A DNA stretch of 64,000 nt from Flavivirga sp. 57AJ16 (lineage in GTDB: Bacteria > Bacteroidota > Bacteroidia > Flavobacteriales > Flavobacteriaceae), in contig NZ_JAQZAT010000001.1 in the NCBI RefSeq assembly GCF_028736925.1, forward strand, positions 1-64,000, given 5' to 3'. The notes beneath the pieces were generated by a model that was not told the DNA's origin, did no database searches, and was given only the letters and a program-made list of their open reading frames with translations. Of this stretch, positions 53,065-62,719 are shown piece by piece; positions within the stretch are counted from its first letter, which is position 1; the number at the start of each line of letters is the position of its first letter. The translations under genes were made by a program, and so were the position numbers.

Positions 53065-53131
53065 TTGTCCGTAATTTGTCATAAACCTAAAAATATATTG
53101 TTTTTGTCATCCCGAGGCAACGAGGGATCTC
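53065..53131. repeat. 67-bp inverted repeat, left copy
   Basis: Starts TTGTCCGTAATTTGTCATAA and ends GGCAACGAGGGATCTC. It is the reverse complement of 57471-57537 with only about 3 differences in 67 bases. The pair brackets the DUF4331 and TonB-receptor genes. Confidence 0.85.
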
Positions 53132-53150
53132 ATTGATTATCAACAGATTC

Positions 53151-53696
53151 CCTGCCTGCCAGCAGCTACGGTGTACCCACATCTTTTTTCAATATAAAGA
53201 ACAAAGTTTATTTCCCTTTTTACTTACTTTTAGCTCACTGATCTTATTTGATAAATAGGTGTTCGTGAATCTTCGATTTCTTTGCTCGTCCAAAGAAAAG
53301 TAACAAAAGAAAAGACGCCCTTTCGTGAGGGATTTCTTCTCATGCTGTCGCCAGAGAAGAACCGGGCCCAAAACTTCGCGTCGCCCCACCGCCATGGCCA
53401 ACGCCAATGCTCCTGTTCCTCGAAGCTTTTTAGTCCTTCGCGCAGTCTGGCACCTACGCTAAAATAGTCCACCGGACTATTTTTAAACGCTCGGTCCCCT
53501 TCCGAAAGGTCGGGGACAGCCTTATGGTATTTTTCCAACAGCTAGCAGAGAGACCTGAGCGCTCTATAAAAAGCGGTCTGCGAGGCTGGTACGGCAAACC
53601 TATACAGAAAGCAAGGGACATAGAGCAAGTTCTTTTATCTGTGGCTGCGACAGATGATCATGATTTGTGGGTACACTGTAGCTGCCAGCAGGCAGG
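53151..53696. mobile_element. 546-bp repeat element with 31-bp inverted ends
   Basis: The ends are inverted copies with about three mismatches: CCTGCCTGCCAGCAGCTACG at 53151-53170, continuing GTGTACCCACA to 53181, and TGTGGGTACACTGTAGCTGC starting at 53666 and ending at 53696. The body is richer in G and C than the surroundings and contains several short overlapping open frames on both strands that look incidental. Its 3' half recurs at 1-235, and a piece (TTTAGCTCAC..AATCTTCGATTTCT) recurs near 39022-39076. I see no transposase and no clear target duplication, so it is a non-autonomous repeat. Confidence 0.6.
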
Positions 53697-53848
53697 TTCA
53701 CTTCGTTATGAATGACAAAAGTATCACTAATCATTACTATTAACAAGATTTAACAAAACCGCCTTTTTATTTTTTTCGTAAGTATGCCTGAAAGTCAAAA
53801 TTAATATTCAAGTCATTTAAAATCCATTAACAAACAACCTCAAAAATC

Positions 53849-54496
53849 ATGAAAAATTTAAAGAGAATCTCAAAAATTGGAGTTATTGCGATAGCATGTA
53901 CCTTCATTATTGCGGCAGATCATATAGATGCCCCTGCTGTACAAGGTGGTAATAGTGATATTACCGATTTTTATGCCTTTCAGGGCAAAAACACGGACAA
54001 CCTGGTTTTTGTCGCTAATCTTCAAGGCCTGTTAAGCCCCAGTGCAACCTCATCGGCTACGTTCGATGAAAATGTCTTAGTGGAGTTTAACATTGATAAT
54101 ACTGGTGATCATGTTGAGGATTTAGTTATTCAAGCTATTCCAAGAGATGGTAAAATGTATTTTTTTGGACCTATTGTGCCCTCACAAACTGGAATTAATA
54201 GTACTGTAGAAATCTCGTCAACAGTTGGTGGTGTTGTAGACATTACAACAGGTTCTAATGCTATCGTTGCTACAAAAAACGGCATGAGCTTTTTTGCCGG
54301 TCCTCGCGACGATCCTTTCTTTATGGATTTCGCCCAATACTCAGCTATTATTGGTGGTACGTCCACAAGTTTTAATAGCCCAGGAGCCGATACATTTGCT
54401 GGCACTAACGTGATGTCTATTGTAGTTGAAGTGCCTAAATCAATGATCGGAGAATCTGGAACTATTAACACATGGGTAGAATCTAAAAGAAAATAA
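53849..54496 (+). CDS. DUF4331 protein, N-terminal half type
   Basis: A 215-residue exported protein (signal to about FIIAADH) matching the first half of DUF4331: DHIDAPAVQGGNSDITDFYAF at the predicted mature N-terminus, NVLVEFNIDNTGDHVEDL, SFFAGPRDDPFFMDFAQY, and NVMSIVVEVPKSMI. DUF4331 proteins are usually 400-600 residues with both halves in one chain; here the second half is the next gene. The conserved DHxDAP and GPRDDPFF residues suggest a metal or ligand site, but no function is established. Lies within the inverted-repeat bracket. Confidence 0.82.
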   Translation: MKNLKRISKIGVIAIACTFIIAADHIDAPAVQGGNSDITDFYAFQGKNTDNLVFVANLQGLLSPSATSSATFDENVLVEFNIDNTGDHVEDLVIQAIPRDGKMYFFGPIVPSQTGINSTVEISSTVGGVVDITTGSNAIVATKNGMSFFAGPRDDPFFMDFAQYSAIIGGTSTSFNSPGADTFAGTNVMSIVVEVPKSMIGESGTINTWVESKRK

Positions 54497-54520
54497 AAAT
54501 AACTGTTTAAGAAAACAATC

Positions 54521-55075
54521 ATGAAAACTATAAAAATATTTAGCTTCGCACTAGGAATGTCATTAATGACATTTAATTGTTCAAATAATGATGACGCTGT
54601 CATGGAAATTAAAACACCGGATTTTTCTGGAACTTATGCACAAGAAGACCAAATGGGTAGACCAGCAGTAAATACCGTTTTTGTGTCTGCTGCCTCAAAA
54701 GATAATTTTAATGTTACCATACCATCAGCGCAACAAGCAGCTTTTCAAAGTATGTTTCAAACCAATTTAGAAGCTTTAAGCCCTGCGTTTGCCAATCCAG
54801 GAGATACTAATGCGCTTGGGCAAACCTCGGCAGCGTTTACTGGACTTTTAGCTACCGACGTATTAAATGTATCGCTAGATGGAACAACAACTTTTTACGA
54901 TGGAACCCATGTTTTAACAGGTCGTGCATTGGCCGATGATGTTATAACCGTAGAATTATTATTAATTTTTGGTGGAGAAGATTTTTCTGAAAACCCCGGA
55001 CTATCAAACGATAATGTAGATGCAAACGACAAGTCTTTTTTTACCTCTTTTCCTTATTTAGCCTCGCCATGGTAA
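54521..55075 (+). CDS. DUF4331-like lipoprotein, C-terminal half type
   Basis: A 184-residue lipoprotein (lipobox LMTFNC) starting 24 bases after the previous gene. DQMGRPAVNTVFV, then LTGRALADDVITVELLLIFG and a final NDNVDANDKSFFTSFPYLASPW resemble the second half of DUF4331 proteins (GRPAVNT and FPYLAxP motifs). The two genes look like a split version of one family, one part freely exported and one lipid-anchored, which would form a two-chain complex. A stem-loop follows. Confidence 0.75.
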   Translation: MKTIKIFSFALGMSLMTFNCSNNDDAVMEIKTPDFSGTYAQEDQMGRPAVNTVFVSAASKDNFNVTIPSAQQAAFQSMFQTNLEALSPAFANPGDTNALGQTSAAFTGLLATDVLNVSLDGTTTFYDGTHVLTGRALADDVITVELLLIFGGEDFSENPGLSNDNVDANDKSFFTSFPYLASPW

Positions 55076-55087
55076 TGGGCTAACTTC

Positions 55088-55126
55088 ATCAGAGCGTGTT
55101 TTTATTGAATACGCTCTGATATTTTA
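55088..55126 (+). terminator. Terminator-like hairpin after the DUF4331 pair
   Basis: ATCAGAGCGT at 55088-55097 and ACGCTCTGAT at 55111-55120 pair perfectly over 10 bp, followed by a short ATTTT. It may only reduce readthrough into the receptor gene. Confidence 0.6.
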
Positions 55127-55198
55127 ACCTGCTTATAAACCAAAAACACACCAAATCATAAAACCAATAATATATAATATTTTAAAAAGTAAATCATA

Positions 55199-57427
55199 AT
55201 GAAATTTTTAAAAACTCAAACCTTTCTAGCAGCGTTCTTCTTATTCAATCTTAATTATGCTCAACAGCTAAAAGGCCTGGTCATAAACGAGCACAACCAG
55301 CCCTTAGAGGGAACCTATGTATATAATTTAAATTCAAAAAGCCATACCCATGTTTTAGATAATGGCCTATTCATTTTGAATGAAACAAAAGCGGGCGATT
55401 CTATAAAATTTGGTTTATTAGGGTATAATACTAAAATTTTAACTGCTGGCAATTTAAATGAAACCATAAAAATTGTGCTAGCAGAAAAATCCTTTCAATT
55501 GGATGAACTGGTCATTTCAGAACAGTTAAACGCCTTAAATACCGTTACAAAGCTAGACTTGAAAATAACCCCTGTAAACTCTTCTCAAGAAGTATTAAGA
55601 AAAGTACCTGGATTAATAATAGGTCAACATGCTGGAGGCGGAAAAGCAGAACAACTATTTCTTAGGGGTTTTGATGTAGATCATGGTACAGATATATCCC
55701 TATCTGTAGACGGTATCCCTGTAAATATGGTATCTCACGCCCATGGGCAAGGCTATAGTGATCTACATTTTATAATCCCAGAAACCATAGGTAAAATAGG
55801 CTTTGGGAAAGGGCCCTATTACCCCAAAGAAGGTGATTTTAATACGGCAGGCTATGTTGATTTTTCTACAAAAGACTATATAAAAGAAAGCTCCATTTCA
55901 TTTAGTGCAGGACAGTTTAATACTTTACGCACCTTAGGAATGTTTAATTTGTTGGAAAATATTAAAGCCCAAAACGCATACATAGCTTTAGAGTATTTAA
56001 CGGGAGATGGGCCTTTTGATTCGCCACAAAACTTTAATAGGCTTAATTTGTTTGGTAAATATGTTATGTTTACCCAAAACAATGATAAATTATCGCTTAC
56101 AACTTCTCATTTTACCAGTCGTTGGGATGCTTCCGGGCAAATACCACAACGAGCAGTTAATGCTGGCAGTATTTCTCGTTTTGGATCTATTGACGATACA
56201 GAGGGAGGTACAACTTCCCGAACCAATTTTAACTTGGAATTCACGAAACAAGTATCGGATTATACCACATTTAAAACCAATGCGTTCTATTCAAATTATA
56301 ATTTTGAGCTATACTCCAACTTTACTTTCTTTTTGGAAGATATTACAAATGGCGATCAAATAAAGCAAAAAGAAAACAGGGACGTATTTGGGGTTAACAC
56401 AGCCTTTTCAACAGAAACCTTTTTAGGAAAAACACCATTAAATATAAACTATGGCTTGGGTTTAAGACATGATATTTCTAATGACAATGAGCTGTCTAAA
56501 ACCATAAACAAAACCATAATAAAAGAGCGTGTTCAATTAGGGGATATAAATCAAACCAATATAGATGCTTTTATTAATGCAAAGCTTGAGTTTGGAGCAT
56601 TTACCGTATCTCCAGCTTTACGTTTCGATTATTTTAAGTTTTTATATAACGATAAGTTGCAAAACGACGGAAAAACATTATTTAAAACCAAATTTATAGT
56701 AAGTCCTAAGCTTAATTTCTTTTATAATGCCAACAATAATCTACAATGGTTTTTAAAATCCGGTATTGGGTTCCACTCTAACGACACCAGGGTCGTAGTT
56801 ACAAATAAAGAGGAAAATATTTTGCCACGTGCTTATGGTGTGGATCTAGGAAATATCTGGAAACCTTCCCCTAAATTAATGATAAGCACAGCTGCATGGT
56901 ATTTGTTTTTAGAACAGGAATTTGTTTATGTGGGCGATGCAGGTATAGTAGAACCCAGTGGAAAAACAGAACGCTTGGGCTTAGATTTTGGAGTCCGTTA
57001 TCAGTTTAATGATTGGTTGTTTTTTGATACCGATGCTACCTTAACAAAGGCGAGAAGCAAAGACGATCCGAAAGGGCAAAATCATATTCCATTAGCACCA
57101 GATTTTACCATGGCAGGTGGTTTATCGATTAAAGATAACAAAGGGTTTTCTGGAAGCATTAAATACCGATATATTGATGATAGACCGGCTAATGAAGACA
57201 ATAGTATAATAGCAGATGGGTATTTGGTAACCGACCTAAATGCTAATTATAGTTTTAGCAATATTACCTTGGGAGTGGTTATTGAAAACCTGTTTGATAC
57301 CCAATGGAATGAAACACAGTTTGCAACAGAATCTAGGTTACAAAATGAAATGCAACCTGTTGAGGAGATTCATTTTACACCGGGGACACCTTTTTTTATT
57401 AAGGGCTCTATTACATATAAATTTTAG
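55199..57427 (+). CDS. TonB-dependent outer membrane receptor without SusD partner
   Basis: A 742-residue receptor. Sec signal to about LNYAQ, a carboxypeptidase-like N-terminal domain (LKGLVINEHNQPLEGTYVY), and a plug at about 105-230 (LRKVPGLIIGQHAGGGKAEQLFLRGFDVDHGTDISLSVDGIPVN in outline). A 22-strand-type barrel follows, ending TPFFIKGSITYKF. The histidine-rich segment MVSHAHGQGYSDLHF near the plug, together with its size, resembles metal or siderophore receptors rather than SusC. It follows the DUF4331 pair and precedes the right copy of the inverted repeat; no SusD gene is present. Confidence 0.88.
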   Translation: MKFLKTQTFLAAFFLFNLNYAQQLKGLVINEHNQPLEGTYVYNLNSKSHTHVLDNGLFILNETKAGDSIKFGLLGYNTKILTAGNLNETIKIVLAEKSFQLDELVISEQLNALNTVTKLDLKITPVNSSQEVLRKVPGLIIGQHAGGGKAEQLFLRGFDVDHGTDISLSVDGIPVNMVSHAHGQGYSDLHFIIPETIGKIGFGKGPYYPKEGDFNTAGYVDFSTKDYIKESSISFSAGQFNTLRTLGMFNLLENIKAQNAYIALEYLTGDGPFDSPQNFNRLNLFGKYVMFTQNNDKLSLTTSHFTSRWDASGQIPQRAVNAGSISRFGSIDDTEGGTTSRTNFNLEFTKQVSDYTTFKTNAFYSNYNFELYSNFTFFLEDITNGDQIKQKENRDVFGVNTAFSTETFLGKTPLNINYGLGLRHDISNDNELSKTINKTIIKERVQLGDINQTNIDAFINAKLEFGAFTVSPALRFDYFKFLYNDKLQNDGKTLFKTKFIVSPKLNFFYNANNNLQWFLKSGIGFHSNDTRVVVTNKEENILPRAYGVDLGNIWKPSPKLMISTAAWYLFLEQEFVYVGDAGIVEPSGKTERLGLDFGVRYQFNDWLFFDTDATLTKARSKDDPKGQNHIPLAPDFTMAGGLSIKDNKGFSGSIKYRYIDDRPANEDNSIIADGYLVTDLNANYSFSNITLGVVIENLFDTQWNETQFATESRLQNEMQPVEEIHFTPGTPFFIKGSITYKF

Positions 57428-57470
57428 AAATCTGAACGAAGTGAAGAATATATTGATTTTGTAATCCCTC

Positions 57471-57537
57471 GAGATCCCTCGTTGCCTCGGGATGACAAAT
57501 TCAATATATTTTTAGGTGTATGACAAATTACGGACAA
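57471..57537. repeat. 67-bp inverted repeat, right copy
   Basis: Reverse complement of 53065-53131 with about 3 differences. It lies 43 bases after the TonB receptor stop. Confidence 0.85.
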
Positions 57538-57630
57538 CCAAATAAACTATTTAAAGTTTATTAACTATGGCGAAAATGAGTCATAAATTCAATAGCGGTT
57601 AGATAGGTAGCCACAATAGTCCGCTGTTAC

Positions 57631-57791
57631 TATAGCTAATTCAATATAAAATAACATGAACCTTCAGTGTAAAAAACCGATTTTCTTCGTTATTAATACT
57701 CGCCGTAACTAGGATATGCCTACGCTTTTGCCTTGAACTTCAATTTTTTATTTCTAAATATTCTATGCCTTTTTATATCGACTTAGCTATA
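57631..57791. repeat. 161-bp palindromic repeat, copy 2
   Basis: Has the same ends (TATAGCTAA / TTAGCTATA) and body as 7026-7187, including AATACTCGCCGTAACTA. The rest of the gap to 58020 holds no gene I can support. Confidence 0.75.
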
Positions 57792-58020
57792 CAAAAATAG
57801 AACGCCTAATACTGATCTAACGCTAACTTGTTCTTCATTTTTCTATTAATTTAAATAGTAAAGCATTATTGGATAATCCGATAAAAGCAAACCACCTATT
57901 CCAGATTAAAGTGAGCATAGTACTAATTATTACAATTCCTTTTATAGCTTAGGTTAAATGCTTTTTAGACAGCCTTTTTTTGTTTATATTAAGATTCCAA
58001 TCTTATAAAATACTATTATT

Positions 58021-61000
58021 TTATCTTTTAAAAATCTTTTTTACTAATAAACCATTCTCTGTTTTTATTTTTAAAAGATAGATTCCTGTGTTAACTCCTG
58101 AAAAATCAACTGTATCATCTTGTAGTTTAACATTTGTTATTGGTTTTCCTAAAATACCATATAATGTTACTTCTTCAATTTTAATATTATTAGCCTTTAT
58201 ATGAAGCACATTAATAACTGGATTAGGGTATAAGTTTACGGATTCAATTAATGACATATCTTCTAAACCTAAAGAAGTTGTAATATCTGCCAATAAGGTC
58301 GGTTGGGTTAAACTATAGTTTCCTGCATCGGTTCCAGAAATAATATACCCTGAAGTGGTTATAGCAATCCCTGTGCCTATATTTTCACTTGCAAAAGTAA
58401 AAACTGGGCTACCTCCTAAAGCAACATTATCGGTTCCTATAATTCCTGATAAAATTGCTGTTCCACTAGCGGTAGCAGCCGTTGTTCCGTCATATATTTT
58501 GTCATTGCCCGTTAAACCTGTAATAGTTAACTGTTTTGCTGTAATATCGGCAGATAATATCGGTTGAGTTAAGCTATAGTTTCCTGAATCTGTTCCACTA
58601 ATTGTAAATCCAGATGAGTTCATTGTAATTCCTGTTCCCACATTCGCACTGGTAAATGTGTACACTGCAGTACCTCCAAGGCTAACATCATCACCAATTT
58701 CTACGCCTGATAAACTTGCCGTTCCTGAGGCTGAAGCTATAGTAGTATCATCGTATACTTTGTCGCTTCCTGTTAATCCTGTAACCGTTAACGCTTTGGC
58801 TGTAATATCGGCAGATAATATCGGTTGAGTTAAGCTATAGTTTCCTGAATCTGTTCCACTAATCGTAAATCCAGATGAATTCATTGTAATTCCTATTCCC
58901 ACATTCGCACTAGTAAATGTGTACACTGCCGTACCTCCAAGGCTAACATCATCACCAATTTCTACGCCTGATAAACTTGCCGTTCCGGAGGCTGAAGCTG
59001 TAGTAGTATCATCGTATACTTTGTCGCTTCCTGTTAATCCTGTAACCGTTAACGCTTTGGCTGTAATATCGGCAGATAATATCGGTTGAGTTAAGCTATA
59101 GTTTCCTGAATCTGTTCCACTAATTGTAAATCCAGATGAGTTCATTGTAATTCCTGTTCCCACATTCGCACTGGTAAATGTGTACACTGCAGTACCTCCA
59201 AGGCTAACATCATCACCAATTTCTACGCCTGATAAACTTGCCGCTCCTGAGGCTGAAGCTGTAGTAGTATCATCGTATACTTTGTCGCTTCCTGTTAATC
59301 CTGTAACCGTTAACGCTTTGGCTGTAATATCGGCAGATAATATCGGTTGAGTAAGCGTATATTTCCCAGCATCAGCCCCACTTAATGTATACCCTGCGGT
59401 GGTGATTGTAATTCCTGTTCCTACATTCGCAGATGCAAAGGTAAAAACTGGTGAGCCACTTAAGGTAACTGTATCCCCTCCTAAAATCCCAGATAAACTT
59501 GCCGTTCCTGAAGCTGAACCAGCGGTCGTGTCATCGTATTCTTTGTCACTTCCTGTAAGACCCGTAATGGTTAAAGCAATTGGTGCTGCCGTTGTCACAT
59601 CTATTTTGGTAGGACTTGCCTGTAAATTTGGTGTTCCCTCATCATCTTGAGCAACAACATATACATCATAGGAGGTACTTGCTGTTAATCCTGTCACACT
59701 AAAATCATTGGTAAAACCACCTGTGCTTACAGCAGCATTTCCACTAGTTATTTCACCAGACCCTCCATTTCCTGTTCCTGCTTTTACGTTTGCTGCGGTT
59801 GGTGCAGTTGCGCCATCGGCTACTACTACATAATAAATCGTTCCTGTTTCATCTATATCTGTTCCTAAAGTAAATCCTGTTTGTGCTACAGAAGAAGATG
59901 AAGGTGTACTGTTTTCAAATACGGGTGGAGTTGTGTCTCCAACTACAGTTAAAGCTACAGGTACAGCTCCAGCGGTTACACCTAGCTTTGTTTTAATTGT
60001 TTCAACTACGCCTTCATTAAGCTGTAACGCGTTTGATGCTATAAAGTTAGATGTAACAGATGAGTCAAATATATCTACCAGTGTACTCTGAGTAGCGGTT
60101 CCATTTAGAGTTCCATTATTGACAATTCCCTGTGTAATCAAGGTATTTGAGTCGATCGTTAAAGTACCATCATTTGTTATATCATTATTCGTAGCATTTC
60201 GCACGGCTTCTCCTCCTACAATACTATTTGTTATTGTTACAGTAGAAGGTGAAGACCCCCCAGTAATTGTAATTTCATCTCCCTCGGACAAAGTGTCATC
60301 ACGACCAATATTACCAGCAATTGTAGAATTTATAATTGTAACGGTAGAACCACTAACAATATCAAAACCTCCTCTTCCTGCAATATCATCTGCGTCACCA
60401 TCACCAGTTCCAGTAGGGTTTTTCGCTGTATTAAACCCCACTGTAGTATTGGTTATTGTCGCAATTGACGAATTTATTTTTAATCCCGCACCGTCATCAG
60501 CATTAGTATCCCCCGAAAGAGCATTCTCACTGATTAAACTATTTTTAATTTCTATAATGGCATTTTGCGCGTCAATTCCGCCTCCATCTTCTTGAGATAT
60601 ATTACCTGTTATACGACATTTATTAACTGTAACTGTGGGTCTATCAAAAATTGATATACCAGATATGGAAATACCTCCTCCAGAATTTTGACCACTAAAA
60701 GGTGTAGGTATCACATCACTTGCTGAATTATTATTGGTAATCCCTGTTGAATTAATAATATTTAGTGAGTTCAAAGTAACATTAGTAGCACTACCTCCGA
60801 AAATATCAAAAACTCTATCTACTGTACCTCCAGTAATTGTAATATCAGGAGCACCATCTCCGTTAGTATCTCCATCAATTATAAGGGTTTTCCCTGTAAT
60901 ATCTAAGTCACGTCCTGCGGGAACTGTAAGTGTAAGCGTGCCACCTGCTAAACTATTTGAAAACTCTATGGTATCTCCAGAACTTGTAAGACTGATGGCT

Positions 61001-62148
61001 TCTCTTAAGGATAGTCCATTACCACCAGGAGAGGCAATTGTAGCTCCAGCATCATTTTCATCAACCAATGTTGTTACTGTTGCAGTAATTGCAGGAGGAA
61101 GAGTAGTTACATCTATTTGGGTAGCACTCGTTTGTAAATTAGGAGTTCCTTCATCATCTTGAGCTACTACATAGACATTGTAAACTGTTCCTGCTGTTAA
61201 ACCTGTTACACTAAAATTATTGATAAACCCTCCAGAATTTACAGTTGTATTTCCGCTAGTTACCGCACTTGCGCCTCCACTTCCTGTTCCTGCTTTTACT
61301 TCGGTAGCTGTTGGAGCTGTAGCCCCATCTGGCACAACTACATAATAAATCGTTCCTACTTCATCTATGTCTGTTTCTAAAGTAAAACTTGTTTGGAGAA
61401 TACTTGATGAACTTGGTGAACTATTTTGAAAAGTTGGCGGAGTTGTATCGGAAGGCAAGGGGCCAAAAGCTGTTCCTGTAAATTCTGTAGGAATGTCTAC
61501 AGGAAAGACAGGAATAAAAGAACCCAACGTCCAATTGGAGCTATTGTTCAATGCAGCAGAGACATCAGTAATAGATCCATTAAATACGGTAATTTTACTG
61601 TAGTAACCAACAGCATTAGCAATTAGTAGCGCATTAACTCCTGCTGTTAATCCCGTTCCACTTAACGTTGCTGTTTCATCACTATTTACAGAATTTTCAT
61701 CACCATAGAACGCTAAAAAAGTACCAGGAGCAGTTCTCGTTCCTGTAAAAGCAATTATTTGATCCCCACTAGTCATTGTAAAACCGGTATCGCTTTCTAT
61801 AATAGTTCCTAAATTAGTTGTTATTCCATCTCCATCTGCATTATCAATAATTACTACTTTACCTGCATTAATAGTACTTCCAGTATTATTAGACCATAAC
61901 AAATCACCTTCGTTAGTGGTACTATCAAAAGCACTTCCTGTCCATTCTTCATCGGTAAACCGGATATTAGTACCATTAGGAGCATCATCTAATAACACAA
62001 ATGCAAGACCGTCATCATCGGCATCGTCATAAGCTATTATTGCTATATCTCCAGCGGCATCTATAGCCCCATTGTTATTTTGAGAAAAAGAATTGTTAAA
62101 AAATAAGACATATAAAAATAAAGTGGATAGAAAAGTAATTTTCTTCAT
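58021..62148 (-). CDS. Large T9SS-exported protein with beta-helix and tandem MBG/YDG repeats
   Basis: A 1375-residue surface or secreted protein. Signal to about NSFSQ. An N-terminal domain at about 25-225 (GDIAIIAYDDADDDGLAFVLL). Two related segments around 235-350 and 770-850 (GTIYYVVVPDGATAPTA) flank a right-handed beta-helix-like region at about 355-760 (GNGLSLREAISL, CRITGNISQEDGGGI). Five tandem 87-residue MBG/YDG-type repeats follow at about 853-1288 (GLTGSDKVYDDTT..ADITAKA). The last 75 residues are a type A T9SS sorting domain (VNLYPNPVINVLHI, KKIFKR). Probably an adhesin or cell-surface stalk; no catalytic domain is evident. Confidence 0.83.
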   Translation of the reverse strand: MKKITFLSTLFLYVLFFNNSFSQNNNGAIDAAGDIAIIAYDDADDDGLAFVLLDDAPNGTNIRFTDEEWTGSAFDSTTNEGDLLWSNNTGSTINAGKVVIIDNADGDGITTNLGTIIESDTGFTMTSGDQIIAFTGTRTAPGTFLAFYGDENSVNSDETATLSGTGLTAGVNALLIANAVGYYSKITVFNGSITDVSAALNNSSNWTLGSFIPVFPVDIPTEFTGTAFGPLPSDTTPPTFQNSSPSSSSILQTSFTLETDIDEVGTIYYVVVPDGATAPTATEVKAGTGSGGASAVTSGNTTVNSGGFINNFSVTGLTAGTVYNVYVVAQDDEGTPNLQTSATQIDVTTLPPAITATVTTLVDENDAGATIASPGGNGLSLREAISLTSSGDTIEFSNSLAGGTLTLTVPAGRDLDITGKTLIIDGDTNGDGAPDITITGGTVDRVFDIFGGSATNVTLNSLNIINSTGITNNNSASDVIPTPFSGQNSGGGISISGISIFDRPTVTVNKCRITGNISQEDGGGIDAQNAIIEIKNSLISENALSGDTNADDGAGLKINSSIATITNTTVGFNTAKNPTGTGDGDADDIAGRGGFDIVSGSTVTIINSTIAGNIGRDDTLSEGDEITITGGSSPSTVTITNSIVGGEAVRNATNNDITNDGTLTIDSNTLITQGIVNNGTLNGTATQSTLVDIFDSSVTSNFIASNALQLNEGVVETIKTKLGVTAGAVPVALTVVGDTTPPVFENSTPSSSSVAQTGFTLGTDIDETGTIYYVVVADGATAPTAANVKAGTGNGGSGEITSGNAAVSTGGFTNDFSVTGLTASTSYDVYVVAQDDEGTPNLQASPTKIDVTTAAPIALTITGLTGSDKEYDDTTAGSASGTASLSGILGGDTVTLSGSPVFTFASANVGTGITITTAGYTLSGADAGKYTLTQPILSADITAKALTVTGLTGSDKVYDDTTTASASGAASLSGVEIGDDVSLGGTAVYTFTSANVGTGITMNSSGFTISGTDSGNYSLTQPILSADITAKALTVTGLTGSDKVYDDTTTASASGTASLSGVEIGDDVSLGGTAVYTFTSANVGIGITMNSSGFTISGTDSGNYSLTQPILSADITAKALTVTGLTGSDKVYDDTTIASASGTASLSGVEIGDDVSLGGTAVYTFTSANVGTGITMNSSGFTISGTDSGNYSLTQPILSADITAKQLTITGLTGNDKIYDGTTAATASGTAILSGIIGTDNVALGGSPVFTFASENIGTGIAITTSGYIISGTDAGNYSLTQPTLLADITTSLGLEDMSLIESVNLYPNPVINVLHIKANNIKIEEVTLYGILGKPITNVKLQDDTVDFSGVNTGIYLLKIKTENGLLVKKIFKR
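58300..59604. repeat. Five tandem 261-bp units inside the T9SS gene
   Basis: The marker CGGTTGAGTTAAG (or a variant) recurs at 58300, 58561, 58822, 59083 and 59344, exactly 261 bases apart. The three central units are nearly identical at DNA level, for example GCTAACATCATCACCAATTT in each, while the outer two are diverged. The period is 87 codons, so unit gain or loss keeps the frame. Confidence 0.9.
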
Positions 62149-62585
62149 AATTAATATACTTTGGTTAATTAATGTTAGATTTATTATATTAGATATATTG
62201 TACGAATATAAATCATTTTAAATGAAATCACGCATTTAATCCTGTTTTTTTACCATTCAACGATAATTTAATACTCCACGAGTAAAAAAGGTTTTGTACT
62301 ATAATGTACCGCGTTATGTAAACTGAGCTTTGGTAAAAGCGAAAGGTTTATACATCATTTTCTTTATTTTTTTCTTCTATAATTTTCCTCAACGATGTTA
62401 ATGGAACACTCTTTTTACGAAACGGCGATAGAAGAGTAGTGGAATGCCATGAGAGTCGCGTAAAAAAAATATTATTAAATCTTATATGATGTCAATTGAT
62501 ACTAAATTGTTTTTGTAAGTCTAAAATAACAAAATGTTGTACCTCGATAAAAAAAGCCTTTACAAGAAATCCTGTAAAGGCTTAG
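62149..62585. other. Intergenic, nothing recognised
   Basis: AT-rich, with the promoter region of the T9SS gene at its left end. A hairpin of the tRNA transcript (AAAGCCTTTACA..TGTAAAGGCTT, 62551-62583) may terminate the minus-strand tRNA operon. No gene. Confidence 0.45.
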
Positions 62586-62669
62586 TACTGAAGGCGGGAC
62601 TTGAACCCGCACGGACTAATGTCCATTGGATTTTAAGTCCAACGTGTCTACCAATTCCACCACTTCAGC
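62586..62669 (-). tRNA. tRNA-Leu (TAA)
   Basis: The minus strand reads GCTGAAGTGGTGGAATTGG, a long-variable-arm tRNA. The anticodon stem-loop is TTGGA-CTTAAAA-TCCAA (anticodon TAA), followed by a class II variable arm, T-arm GGGTTCAAGTCCC, and acceptor end CTTCAGT-A. 84 bases; CCA is not encoded. A terminator-like hairpin lies directly downstream. Confidence 0.93.
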
Positions 62670-62719
62670 ATGTGTCGATTGTGCTCCGCACATCGTTGGT
62701 ATATTTTAAGAAAGTATCA

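Noticed and set aside
53189-53715. Four overlapping 60-100-codon frames on both strands
   Set aside because: They lie in the 546-bp repeat element, overlap each other, and are not kept open in the partial copy at 1-235.
60119-60595. Plus-strand 158-codon frame and similar frames at 60734, 59399 and 58355
   Set aside because: Antisense shadows of the repetitive T9SS gene, with Val/Ser/Pro-rich translations typical of the reverse of Thr/Gly-rich coding sequence.
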